A DNA stretch of 64,000 nucleotides, taken from the NCBI GenBank assembly GCA_017438745.1, contig JAFRUS010000040.1, positions 1 to 64,000 on the forward strand, given 5' to 3'. This document shows, piece by piece, positions 46,286 to 55,107 of the stretch (its first letter is position 1; every line of letters starts with the position of its first letter). This DNA is from Oscillospiraceae bacterium. GTDB lineage: Bacteria; Bacillota; Clostridia; Oscillospirales; Ruminococcaceae. A program made the position numbers and the translations under genes. Below the pieces are notes generated by a model. It was not told the origin of the DNA and made no database searches. It saw nothing but the letters and a program-made list of their open reading frames with translations.

Positions 46286-47137
46286 TTATCCTTTTACTGC
46301 TCCTGATGTGATACTGTCGGTAAAGGAACGCTGTGAGCAGAAAAATACAATAAGTGAAGGTATTACAGCAAACAGCGCTGATGCGAGCACTCGGTTGTAC
46401 TGGAATCCGCTTTCGGCATCCATTGCAAGTCTGATATATACCGAAAGGGGATATGCCGACGGAGTGTTTACATAGAGGAGCGGTCCCATGAAATCGTTCG
46501 AGGTCCATATAAACTGAAATACAGCACAGCTTACGAGTGCAGGTTTCAAGACCGGTGCGATGATATAGAGAAGAATCTGCATCGATGAGCATCCGTCTAT
46601 CCTTGCTGCGTCGTCCAGTTCGGAAGGCACGCCTTTGAGAAACTGTACGAGCAGAAATACGAAGTACGCATCATAGGCGAAAACTGACGGTGCGATCAGA
46701 GCGGTGTAAAGCGGTGAGTCCACCATTCCGAGTTTGCTGAACAGAATGAACTGCGGGATTATCATTACGGCATCCGGCAGGAACATTGAAGATATCAGCA
46801 GACTGAACAGCAGTTTTTTCATCGGGAAATTATATCTTCCGAAGCCATATGCCGTAAGCAGGCTTGAAACAAGAGTGAAGAACACTTTCGGTACAAGGTA
46901 GACATATGTGTTGAGCAGCGCTTTGATACAGTTTATGTTGCCGCCGTAGTTGTCAGCAAGTGCGAGATATCCGTCCGGAACAGGTTCCTTTACAAGGAGT
47001 GAAAGTCCGGATGTGACTTCGCTGTTGGTTTTGAAAGTCGCTGAGATCATCCACAGAAGCGGATAGATCATGACTATACCGATAAGGGTGAGTACGGAAT
47101 AGAGCAGAATGAGATCTGTAGTTTTTCTTCTTTTCAT
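46286..47137 (-). CDS. Sugar ABC transporter permease (MalG type)
   Basis: A 283-residue inner-membrane permease with about six helices and the cytoplasmic EAA loop ELDDAARIDGCSSMQILLYIIAPVLKPAL, which contacts the ATPase. It is the MalG-like partner of the preceding MalF-like permease; the genes overlap by four bases (ATGA). No ATPase gene is in the operon, so a shared MsmX/MalK-type ATPase elsewhere must power it. Confidence 0.93.
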   Translation of the reverse strand: MKRRKTTDLILLYSVLTLIGIVMIYPLLWMISATFKTNSEVTSGLSLLVKEPVPDGYLALADNYGGNINCIKALLNTYVYLVPKVFFTLVSSLLTAYGFGRYNFPMKKLLFSLLISSMFLPDAVMIIPQFILFSKLGMVDSPLYTALIAPSVFAYDAYFVFLLVQFLKGVPSELDDAARIDGCSSMQILLYIIAPVLKPALVSCAVFQFIWTSNDFMGPLLYVNTPSAYPLSVYIRLAMDAESGFQYNRVLASALFAVIPSLIVFFCSQRSFTDSITSGAVKG

Positions 47138-48045
47138 AGCTCCTCCGTTTCATCGGCGTAGAATACCCAGTGCTTCTGCGTCGAAAAAATAACTGCGATA
47201 AGTACGGAAAGAATTATGAAGAACACCCATGTCAGAGCACATGAAAGTCCGAGATCACGCATCTGGAACGCTGAATTGTAGATGAGCAGTGAGATGAGCG
47301 TGGTCGAGCCGCGTGGACCGCCCTTTGTAATTACGAAAGGTGCGTTGAATTCCTGCATTGCAAGTCCTATCTGAGTGATAATATTGAAGAATATTGCCGG
47401 TGAAATGAACGGGAGTGTTATCGATGTGAACCGACGCACTTTTCCGGCTCCGTCTATTTCAGCGGATTCGTAAAGATCACGGGGAACGGAACGCAGTGCC
47501 GTGAGGAAAACCACCATCGATGATCCGAACTGCCAGATACGCAGAAGCGAGATGACAAACATTGCACTTCCTTTTTCCGAAAGCCAGTTTACTTCAGGCA
47601 GACCGAGCGAAGAAAGAAGAGCGTTGGCAGTTCCGTCATTTCTGAACAGTGCAGTCCAGAGAATTGCGACGGCGACCGAACTTCCGAGTACCGAAGGTAT
47701 GTAGAATACAGTCCGGAAAAATGCCATTCCCTTAATATTTCTGTTGAGAAGGAGAGCGACTCCGAATGCTGTGAGAAGCCTGAGCGGAACGGTGATCAGC
47801 GAATATTCCAGAGTGGTGAAAAGGGAGGTGATTATCGTTATGTCACCGGCGATTTTTTCGTAGTTCATCATTCCCCATTCGGAGATACCGCCGAAAAGAC
47901 TGTAGTCTGAAAAGCTGAATATGAAGGAGAAAACAGCAGGGAAGAGCCTGAGAATTATGAACCCGGTGATCCACAGACTGATAAACTGCAGGCCTTCTCT
48001 TTCATGTCTGGTAAGTCTGTCGCTTTTTCCGGAGTTACGTTTCAT
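47134..48045 (-). CDS. Sugar ABC transporter permease (MalF type)
   Basis: A 303-residue permease with six predicted helices and EAA-like loop DLYESAEIDGAGKVRRFTSITLPFISP. GGAGG is 8 bp before the ATG. It overlaps the GH105 gene by 11 bases upstream and the MalG-type gene by four bases downstream, so translation is coupled across the operon. Confidence 0.93.
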   Translation of the reverse strand: MKRNSGKSDRLTRHEREGLQFISLWITGFIILRLFPAVFSFIFSFSDYSLFGGISEWGMMNYEKIAGDITIITSLFTTLEYSLITVPLRLLTAFGVALLLNRNIKGMAFFRTVFYIPSVLGSSVAVAILWTALFRNDGTANALLSSLGLPEVNWLSEKGSAMFVISLLRIWQFGSSMVVFLTALRSVPRDLYESAEIDGAGKVRRFTSITLPFISPAIFFNIITQIGLAMQEFNAPFVITKGGPRGSTTLISLLIYNSAFQMRDLGLSCALTWVFFIILSVLIAVIFSTQKHWVFYADETEEL

Positions 48046-49147
48046 GCGCGTTTCCTCCGTTTATATGATCATCGTTTAGTATTTCGGCATGAGCCATCAT
48101 AAAGGCACCGACACCTTTCGGGTCATCGGAAACTACCAGTTCCGAAAAGTAGTATTCAGGACTTCCGTTTCTCTGTATGCCCGGACCAAGCCCTGCTGAA
48201 CAGCAGATATCTGTAAGCGTAAGACCTGATCTTCCGTCGATGAGTTTTTCTTTAAGCACGCTTGAGAAGATCGTTCTGCTGATATCTTTGTACGCGTTAT
48301 CTACTGGAAAACCGAGATGTACGCTTTTCATAAGTGCGTAGGATATCATGAGTGAGCCCGAGGTTTCCGTGTAGTTTCTGCTGTCCTCAGGATGATCAAC
48401 GACCTGATAGAAAAGTCCTGAGCGGCTGTCAGAATAATCGGTTATCCCGGATGCTGCTTCACAGAAAAGTTCTGTCAGCAGTTTGTAACAGTCATTCTGA
48501 TCATCTCCGATGGCATCTGCGGTATCTACCAGCGCCATGAGATACCATCCGATAGCACGAAGCCAGAACCCCTCCGAGCATCCGCTCTCGCTGTCAGCCC
48601 ACGGCTGGATGCGGTCGGAGTCATATCCGTGACAGTACAGCTTTTTTGCCGCACTGTACATGGTGCTTCTGACATTTTTAAACTGTCTGGCAATATCATC
48701 AAAGTTACCGTCTCCAAACTCCTTTATGCATGAGGCATAGAACGGCTGCAGCATGTAAAGACCGTCAAGCCACACCTGTCCCGGATAAATGGATTTGTGT
48801 ATGAAGCTGCCGTCGCAGGTACGCGGATATTCCTTTATTTTGCCAAGCAGAAACATTATCGCATTTCTGTATTTTTCAAGGCCTGTCGTGTGATAGGCAA
48901 ACAGCAGGGAACGTCCGGAATTAAAACTGTCTGTGCTGTGCTTCCTGTGGTCGTAGTTTAATATAATTCCGTCCTCAGAGAGCACAGATGAAAGGTAGTT
49001 TAATACAAAGTCACTGTATTTTCTGTCCTTTGTGGCTTCAAACAGCTTGATGCATCCGGTGAGAATGCATCCGTCCTCATAGTTCCAGTAATCCTTGTAG
49101 TTTTTGTAGTTGTTGATATATCTGTCTGTATATTCGGCTATTGTCAT
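48035..49147 (-). CDS. GH105 unsaturated glucuronyl/galacturonyl hydrolase
   Basis: A 370-residue cytoplasmic (alpha/alpha)6-barrel enzyme of the GH105/GH88 type. It hydrates the 4,5-unsaturated uronic acid left at the end of pectin or rhamnogalacturonan fragments by lyases. Seen are the family-like QVWLDGLYMLQPFYA with the conserved Asp (near residue 125) and EGFWLRAIGWYLMALVD (near 190). There is no signal peptide, which fits a role after import by the co-encoded transporter. It starts three bases after the binding-protein gene. Exact substrate (rhamnogalacturonan, xanthan or ulvan-type) cannot be told. Confidence 0.88.
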   Translation of the reverse strand: MTIAEYTDRYINNYKNYKDYWNYEDGCILTGCIKLFEATKDRKYSDFVLNYLSSVLSEDGIILNYDHRKHSTDSFNSGRSLLFAYHTTGLEKYRNAIMFLLGKIKEYPRTCDGSFIHKSIYPGQVWLDGLYMLQPFYASCIKEFGDGNFDDIARQFKNVRSTMYSAAKKLYCHGYDSDRIQPWADSESGCSEGFWLRAIGWYLMALVDTADAIGDDQNDCYKLLTELFCEAASGITDYSDSRSGLFYQVVDHPEDSRNYTETSGSLMISYALMKSVHLGFPVDNAYKDISRTIFSSVLKEKLIDGRSGLTLTDICCSAGLGPGIQRNGSPEYYFSELVVSDDPKGVGAFMMAHAEILNDDHINGGNAHET

Positions 49148-49150
49148 ATG

Positions 49151-50449
49151 TTACTTACCTGTCTCTCCGAGTACATTCTTTACTCCGTCTGAAATGATCT
49201 TTGCAGTTTTTTCCGTCGAATATTCACCGTAACTTAATCCGCTGAATGCGTCATAGTAAATGCCTTCCGGACTGGTCTTGAGCTTCGGATCCTCGAATTT
49301 TATATCGAAAGAAAATCCGGCATTTGCGAGCACTTTGTCATTGGCCTCCTTTTCGATTCCCTTCAGCAGTTCTGCAGCATCACAGACGCTTACTGCATTT
49401 CTGTTGATAGGAATGCCGCGTTCGACTCCCATGAGTGCTGTTCCTTCCGGATCGTTAAGGATGAAATCCAGAAATTCGGCACATTCTTCCGGGTGCGCAG
49501 TTTTTGCAGATACTGCGAATGCCAGCGATATTTTTGAGTATCCGCCGTCGTATTTGCCAAAGTCGGAAAAATAGTCACCGACTACGAAATCACCGTTTCC
49601 TTCAAGAGCGTTCTGATATTTTGATGCCGCTGAATCCCATTCGAATATTCCGGCATATTCGCCGTTCATCCATTTAGGTGAGCGGTCAAAGGTGATAGAT
49701 CCGTCACCGGATATTTCCGCGATGGACGGAATTACGTGTCCTTTTTCAAGAGAATCGATGAATTCCACGCCTTTGCATATCTCGTCTTCGGTATAGTTGA
49801 GCTTTCCGTCTTCGATCCACGGTTTTCCGTACTGTGCACCGAGATAGTAGACCATGAGCATCATGCGGTCATATTCGGCCAGTGCAAGAGGGTAGCAGTC
49901 CTCACCCAGCTTTTCGCGGAACACTTCACCTGCGTTGTAAAGCTCCTTCAGGGTAGAAGGTACATCAAGACCAGCCTTTTCGAAAACTGTTCTGTTCCAG
50001 TAGAATATCCTGCCGGTGAGTGATACCGGTACAGCTTCGAGCTTACCGTCAAAAGTACACGGATCAAGTTCTGCTTCGGTGTAACCGGATAAGTCAAGGT
50101 AATCAGAAACCGTATTAAGGTCGAGAAACAGACTTCCGTCACTGTTGAAAACATCGAGCCAGTTCCAGTTGATCTGCACAATGTCGGTCTGAGTACCGGC
50201 ATAGAAAGCAGCAGTCATAGCATCCTCCCAGCCGTCCCAGGCACCGAATTTCACGTCGATTTTTATATCTTCGTGCTTTTCCTCAAAAGCTTTGACAGCA
50301 TTCATCGTAGCCTCATGCCGCGACTCGCCGCCCCACCAGGAAAATGATATCCTTTTCTGCGCGTTTCCGCTTCCGGTACATGATACTGCCGAAGCCGTCA
50401 GAAGTACAGCTGAAGCAAGAGCAGCAATGCGTAAAAGATGTGTTTTCAA
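49151..50449 (-). CDS. Extracellular sugar-binding lipoprotein of an ABC transporter
   Basis: A 432-residue solute-binding lipoprotein. A signal peptide with lipobox VSC (Cys near residue 24) is followed by a family 1 sugar-binding fold (ISFSWWGGESRHEATMNAVKAFEEKHEDIKIDV; WNRTVFEKAGLDVPSTLKEL). The start is the TTG at 50447-50449, ten bases after GGGAGGG; a longer frame to 50533 has no ribosome site and would spoil the signal peptide. First gene of a five-gene operon: binding protein, GH105, two permeases, AraC regulator. Confidence 0.9.
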   Translation of the reverse strand: MKTHLLRIAALASAVLLTASAVSCTGSGNAQKRISFSWWGGESRHEATMNAVKAFEEKHEDIKIDVKFGAWDGWEDAMTAAFYAGTQTDIVQINWNWLDVFNSDGSLFLDLNTVSDYLDLSGYTEAELDPCTFDGKLEAVPVSLTGRIFYWNRTVFEKAGLDVPSTLKELYNAGEVFREKLGEDCYPLALAEYDRMMLMVYYLGAQYGKPWIEDGKLNYTEDEICKGVEFIDSLEKGHVIPSIAEISGDGSITFDRSPKWMNGEYAGIFEWDSAASKYQNALEGNGDFVVGDYFSDFGKYDGGYSKISLAFAVSAKTAHPEECAEFLDFILNDPEGTALMGVERGIPINRNAVSVCDAAELLKGIEKEANDKVLANAGFSFDIKFEDPKLKTSPEGIYYDAFSGLSYGEYSTEKTAKIISDGVKNVLGETGK

Positions 50450-50631
50450 AAGTCTGTTTCCCTCCCTTCGCAGGAAATAAGAATTATTGCACAATATATG
50501 AATAATTATATCATATATTGCTAATACGGTCAATGTTTTGTGTCTCGCAGTTTAGTGAAAATTACTGTTTTGACTGATACAAAAATCTGAAAGGGGGGAA
50601 TAAAAACTTTAGTTCTGAATGAGCAAAACAA

Positions 50632-50662
50632 GTCCCCGGAACCATACGATCCCGGGGATTGT
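50632..50662 (-). terminator. Hairpin downstream of the GH5 gene
   Basis: CCCCGG / CCGGGG-type stem in the 50450-50769 gap; on the minus strand it is followed by CTTGTTTTG. Likely transcript end of the cellulase gene. Confidence 0.5.
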
Positions 50663-50710
50663 TTCGTTACGTGGTATATTGAAAAGCTGATTTATTATCA
50701 GTGCGGGAGC

Positions 50711-50761
50711 GGGGCGAAGCCCCGTAACTCCCTCTCTGTAAATCCGGCGAAGCCGGATTTA
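50711..50761. repeat. Pair of GC hairpins after the GH5 gene
   Basis: GGGGCGAAGCCCC (50711-50723) and TAAATCCGGCGAAGCCGGATTTA (50739-50761), both with short GAA/CGAA-type loops. A related pair lies at 53073-53126 on the other side of the cellulase gene. Confidence 0.65.
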
Positions 50762-50769
50762 CGACTTTA

Positions 50770-52791
50770 TTAAGCAAACTTGTTTCTTAAGAGAATGAGG
50801 TCGATGATAGAGATCTTGCTGTCATCGTTCATGTCAGCGTTTTTCTTTTCATCTGCAGAAAGCTCTGTCTTGCCGATGAGAGCGTTCATGAGAGCGAGGT
50901 AGTCAGCTGTTGTAACTGAGCCGTCGTTGTTTACGTCGCCCTTAACAGCTTCAGGTTCCTTTGTAGGTTCTGCTGTTGGTTCTACAGTTGGCTCTGTTGT
51001 AGGTTCTGTAGTTGGTTCTACTGTAGGTTCAACAGTTGGTTCAGTTGTTGGTTCAACTGTAGGAGCTGTTGTAGGATTTGCAGAAGCGCCTGCGCTCTTT
51101 ACGTATGCGCCTGTGATCTTAACGTTTGAAAGATCTACTTCCTTGCCGGCTGCGTCGCCTGCCCACCATACCTGAGCCTGGAAGTTCTTTTTCTTCTGGA
51201 GTTCAGCTATTGCCTGCTTGATGAGATCAGGATCATTTGTTGTAAGGTCTTCACCGTTCTTTGAGTAAGCAAGTGAGTTTACACCGTTCTTGATGTTGAT
51301 CTTGATGTCACCTGAAGATTTAGCTGTCCACGGGATCATTACCCAGTAGTACTGACCATCAGAAGCTGAGAAACCTTCAGCGATGCATCCGCTTGCGCCC
51401 TGTGCACTGCCCATTTCAACGTTGATATGGATATCGTTAGATGCTGCAGGAAGTGTGATGTTATAGAGAGACTTTGAAGAATCGTATGTAACTGTACCTT
51501 CGAGGATCTCGCCGTCAGCTTCTTCGTTGCCTGTTGTGAGATTTGCCTCATAGGCGCCCATTGCGTACTGATTGAGAGCCTTTACGATGTCAGGATTCTT
51601 CCAGGTTACGTCTGAACGGTCGAGGAGCATGAATGAGTAGTCATCCCACCAGCAGCAAGGAATGTTGCGCGCAGATGCGTTTGCCACGAAGTAAGCAGCC
51701 CAGTCAACTCTCGGCTGAGTGTTGCCGCCCTTGTCGCGGGCACCGAATTCACCGATGTAAACCGGAATGCCCTTTGAAATGTATGTGTCATAGATCGCAT
51801 TGAGTACTCTGTCGATTTCTCCTGCGTCCTTTGTATAGTCGAACTTGTCAGTGCTCTGTGAGTCAGATGTTTCAGCAAGAGCGAATCCGTATGGTGTGTA
51901 TGCGTGAACTGCTACGATAAGACGGTTCTGAACCTTGTCTGTAGGGAGTTTGAAGTAGCTGTTTGTTGCACCTTCGATAGAGCAGTCATAGCCCGGAACT
52001 GAAACGAAACGCTTTGCATTGTTTCCGCCTGTTGCACGGATAGTGTCAAGACAGTCCTGATTGAGCTTGTTGATAGTCTGGATAGCGTCGATACAGTCCT
52101 TGTCATCCATGTTGAGCCACCATTCATATGTGTGGCCTGTCATACGAGGTTCGTTCATTGTCTCGAAAATGAGCTTGTCGCCGTAGTCCTTGAAGCGTTC
52201 GCCGACCTGCTTCCATACGCTTGTCATGTACTTCTTTGACTGTTCGTACTTAGCAGTTGTTGGATACATTGTATTCGGATCGTTATCGTGATGAACGTTG
52301 AGGATAACGTACATATCGTTCTTGTAAGCGTAGTCAACGACTTCCTGAACTCTGTCCATCCATGCCTTGTTGATTGTGAGGCTGCTGTCCATGTGGTTGT
52401 GCCATGAAACCGGTACACGGACTGTGTTGAAGCCTGCCTTCTTAACTACATCTATCATTTCCTTTGTTGTCTTGAATCCGCCGTTCCAGTATGTTTCAAG
52501 ATCAAGGTCGTTCTTAACGTTGCCTGTATCGTCGATAGAGTCGAGTGTGTTACCGAGGTTCCAGCCGAGACGCATGTCTCTTGTCATCTTGAGTCCTTCG
52601 CTGTCAGGGATCTGCTTCTGTGTAACCTTGATATCAGGGATGGTATATCCGCCTGCAGCGTTTACGATTACAGCGGAATCAGTGAAAAGACCTGAGTCTG
52701 TGCTGAATAAAAAGCCGTTTACTGATAAAAAGCCAGTAGCCATTGCTGCGGCTGCTGCACCGGCAGTTATGCGCTTGAAAATAGAGTTCAT
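50770..52791 (-). CDS. Cellulosomal endoglucanase, GH5 with carbohydrate-binding-like domain and dockerin
   Basis: A 673-residue secreted cellulase. Signal peptide (1 to ~45), GH5 catalytic domain (~65-410, probably subfamily GH5_4) with acid/base Glu in ETMNEPR (near 213) and nucleophile in YIGEFGARD (near 345). A beta-sandwich region of ~150 residues follows, resembling a carbohydrate-binding module. Then come a PTEPTVEP repeat linker and a C-terminal type I dockerin with calcium loops DVNNDGSVTTAD and DMNDDSKISIID. Both loops are canonical, unlike the xylanase dockerins. AAGGAGG precedes the ATG. It should hydrolyse cellulose or beta-glucan within the cellulosome. The XylR-like gene upstream is divergent. 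Confidence 0.94.
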   Translation of the reverse strand: MNSIFKRITAGAAAAAMATGFLSVNGFLFSTDSGLFTDSAVIVNAAGGYTIPDIKVTQKQIPDSEGLKMTRDMRLGWNLGNTLDSIDDTGNVKNDLDLETYWNGGFKTTKEMIDVVKKAGFNTVRVPVSWHNHMDSSLTINKAWMDRVQEVVDYAYKNDMYVILNVHHDNDPNTMYPTTAKYEQSKKYMTSVWKQVGERFKDYGDKLIFETMNEPRMTGHTYEWWLNMDDKDCIDAIQTINKLNQDCLDTIRATGGNNAKRFVSVPGYDCSIEGATNSYFKLPTDKVQNRLIVAVHAYTPYGFALAETSDSQSTDKFDYTKDAGEIDRVLNAIYDTYISKGIPVYIGEFGARDKGGNTQPRVDWAAYFVANASARNIPCCWWDDYSFMLLDRSDVTWKNPDIVKALNQYAMGAYEANLTTGNEEADGEILEGTVTYDSSKSLYNITLPAASNDIHINVEMGSAQGASGCIAEGFSASDGQYYWVMIPWTAKSSGDIKINIKNGVNSLAYSKNGEDLTTNDPDLIKQAIAELQKKKNFQAQVWWAGDAAGKEVDLSNVKITGAYVKSAGASANPTTAPTVEPTTEPTVEPTVEPTTEPTTEPTVEPTAEPTKEPEAVKGDVNNDGSVTTADYLALMNALIGKTELSADEKKNADMNDDSKISIIDLILLRNKFA

Positions 52792-52830
52792 TGAGATTTT
52801 TCCTCCTTACAAATACAATAATCATTTCAA

Positions 52831-52857
52831 ATCACTGAAGTATAAACTGTCAGTGAT
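52831..52857. promoter_or_regulatory. Inverted repeat upstream of the GH5 gene
   Basis: ATCACTGA and TCAGTGAT, perfect 8-bp arms with an 11-bp spacer, 40 bp before the cellulase start codon. It could be an operator or a 5'-UTR hairpin. The rest of the 52792-53219 gap holds a short AACTCGTATGCTAAT match to the xylanase element (52914-52928) and the GC hairpin pair. Confidence 0.5.
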
Positions 52858-53072
52858 GCGTACAGTGAATGATCCTTCGGGCGGTTTCTGTATATATGCC
52901 TCAAAGGACGTAAAACTCGTATGCTAATCGTTTTCATGACTATTAGTATACACTAATTTGTATCATAATACAATGGAAAAACGGATTGAAACTATGGACT
53001 TTTCTGCAAAATTCTATTGAAAATGAAGTAAATATATTTTATACTAAAGATAATAAGGAAACAATGATCAAA

Positions 53073-53126
53073 CCGGAAATCCGTCTTTGCGGATTTCCGG
53101 GGGTGGGATTTGCGGGGCTTCGCCCC
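53073..53126. repeat. Pair of GC hairpins before the XylR-like gene
   Basis: CCGGAAATCCG / CGGATTTCCGG (53073-53100) and GGGGC-TTC-GCCCC (53114-53126). Same type as 50711-50761 in opposite order. Confidence 0.6.
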
Positions 53127-53219
53127 GGACCCCTAATATTTTTCGGAAGGGTGGGATCGCCGTATCTCGCTTTGGTTTCAAATGATCGTATATCAGATTG
53201 CGGGAAGGAGAGTATGTGA

Positions 53220-54959
53220 GTGAGAAAACGAATTGCATTTCTGACAATGTGGACAGATACGCAGTATACGCTTGATCTTATCAGGGTGATGGGGGAACAG
53301 GCGGCTGTGCTTGACTATGATCTTTATGTTATAACTCATTTTGTGAATTACTATAATGCCGGAAGCCAGATCGTCGGTGAGGAGAATATCTATACACTTT
53401 TAAAACAGATGCACTTTGACGGGGCGATACTTGCGGGCGGATCGTATTATCACACTGAACTTACCGATGTTATTGCCGGAACGCTTAAGGATATGGATAT
53501 TCCTGCAATAATGCTCGACTGTGAGAAGGAAGGATTTCCGTGTGCCATACAGGACAGCCGTGAGCATTTCAGGATGCTTACCGAGCATTTTATTACCGAA
53601 CACGGTTTTGATGATATTATCTGTCTGACAGGTCCGGAGGGTGAGCATCACGCCATGCAGCGACTTTCAGGATACTGCGATGCTCTTGAAAAACATGGGA
53701 TACCGCTTGATGAGAAAAAGGTTTTTTACGGCGATTTCTGGCTCGATTCAGCTAAAAAACTTGCTGATGATATCGTAAGCGGAAGGATAAAGAAACCTCA
53801 GGCAGTAGTCTGCGGAAACGACTATATGGCACTTCAGCTGTGCTGGTCGCTTATGCAGGCAGGTGTGCGTATACCGGATGAGATCGCAGTAGGAGGATAT
53901 GACGGAAACCCTGATCTTATGCACTTTCATCCGCTTCTCACTACGGTTTGTAATACCTGTCTTCAGACCGGCGTGCAGTCAGTTTGCATTCTTCATGAGA
54001 TGATAAGCGGTGAAAAGGCGGAACCGGTTTCTATAGAAACCAAACTTCAGATAGGTGCCACCTGCGGATGTGATCCCGATCAGGTAAAAAGTGCGGTCAT
54101 GACACGCAGGCATTTCATGGAGCTGCAGCAGAATTCTCTTTTCCTCCATAGTGCATATTCATCGATGATGAGCAGCGTGCGTACTCTCAACGAATGTATT
54201 TTTGCTCTGGTAAACAACCTTTATCTGCTGGGAAGTGACAACAGTCTTAAGATATGTCTGTGTACGGACTGGCAGGGAGATCTTGGCGATCCGGACAGTT
54301 ACAGAAAAGAAGGATACTCCGATAAAATGACCTGTATCCTCACAAGAGATGCCGGCGGTAATATTGAAACAGGCGGCGAGATATGTCTTTCTGACATGGA
54401 TGAAACAGACACTCCGGCAACCACGCTTATCACTCCGCTTCATTATCAGGACAGGGCTTTCGGCATATGCATAAGGCGTTTTTCGTCGGAAAATGTTTCG
54501 TTCGAACAGTATTATGGTGAATTCTGTCAGATCATTGCCAATGTCGTGGAACGTATGAGAATGAATCATGTTGAGCAGGAACTTCGTATTATAGCAAGAC
54601 AGAGCATGGATATACACCAGCCGTACAAGGCAGTACTCAGAACTCTGCGCGAAAAACTGTACGAAGACCCTCAGCTTGAATGGAAGGCGTCTGAACAGGC
54701 GGACATCATCGGCATAAGTCTGTCGCATTTCCAGCATCTTTATCAGGAGTTCCATGAGGTAAGCTTTCATGCTGACGTAGTTGACGCGCGTATGGCTCTT
54801 GCTGAAAGCCTGCTCCGCAGCACGACACTGAGCGTCAGTGAGATAGCCGGACGCTGCGGATACACCGACATTTCCTATTTCATGCGAGCATTCAGAAAAC
54901 GAGCCGGCAAATCAGCACTTGCCTACCGCAGAAGCTGCGTTCAGGGGAATGCTGAATAA
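53220..54959 (+). CDS. XylR-like regulator: LacI-type sensor fused to AraC DNA-binding domain
   Basis: A 579-residue regulator. Residues ~1-280 form a periplasmic-binding-protein/LacI-type sugar sensor (KRIAFLTMWTDTQYTLDLIRVMGE, AVVCGNDYMALQL, IAVGGYDGNP). A middle region (~300-460) has no clear match. An AraC-type DNA-binding domain occupies the end (IIGISLSHFQHLYQEF, VSEIAGRCGYTDISYFMRAFRKRAG). The start is GTG at 53220, nine bases after AAGGAG; the nearby ATG at 53214 is followed at once by a stop. It diverges from the GH5 cellulase and is a natural candidate to control it in response to a plant sugar. Confidence 0.88.
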   Translation: MRKRIAFLTMWTDTQYTLDLIRVMGEQAAVLDYDLYVITHFVNYYNAGSQIVGEENIYTLLKQMHFDGAILAGGSYYHTELTDVIAGTLKDMDIPAIMLDCEKEGFPCAIQDSREHFRMLTEHFITEHGFDDIICLTGPEGEHHAMQRLSGYCDALEKHGIPLDEKKVFYGDFWLDSAKKLADDIVSGRIKKPQAVVCGNDYMALQLCWSLMQAGVRIPDEIAVGGYDGNPDLMHFHPLLTTVCNTCLQTGVQSVCILHEMISGEKAEPVSIETKLQIGATCGCDPDQVKSAVMTRRHFMELQQNSLFLHSAYSSMMSSVRTLNECIFALVNNLYLLGSDNSLKICLCTDWQGDLGDPDSYRKEGYSDKMTCILTRDAGGNIETGGEICLSDMDETDTPATTLITPLHYQDRAFGICIRRFSSENVSFEQYYGEFCQIIANVVERMRMNHVEQELRIIARQSMDIHQPYKAVLRTLREKLYEDPQLEWKASEQADIIGISLSHFQHLYQEFHEVSFHADVVDARMALAESLLRSTTLSVSEIAGRCGYTDISYFMRAFRKRAGKSALAYRRSCVQGNAE

Positions 54960-55024
54960 CGCTGATTTATTCATAAATACAGAGAAAACGACAAGGCTGA
55001 CGTAAAATTTCATGTACGATAATC

Positions 55025-55053
55025 TTGAAAAGCCACTCGTGATATGATATAAT
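55025..55053 (+). promoter_or_regulatory. Promoter of the VanY-glgB region
   Basis: TTGAAA (55025-55030), 17-bp spacer, exact TATAAT (55048-55053), about 55 bp before the ATG. Confidence 0.75.
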
Positions 55054-55107
55054 TAAAACGTATATTTTAATATGATGTTTTACGTTTAAAAAGGGTGATA
55101 ATTACTA

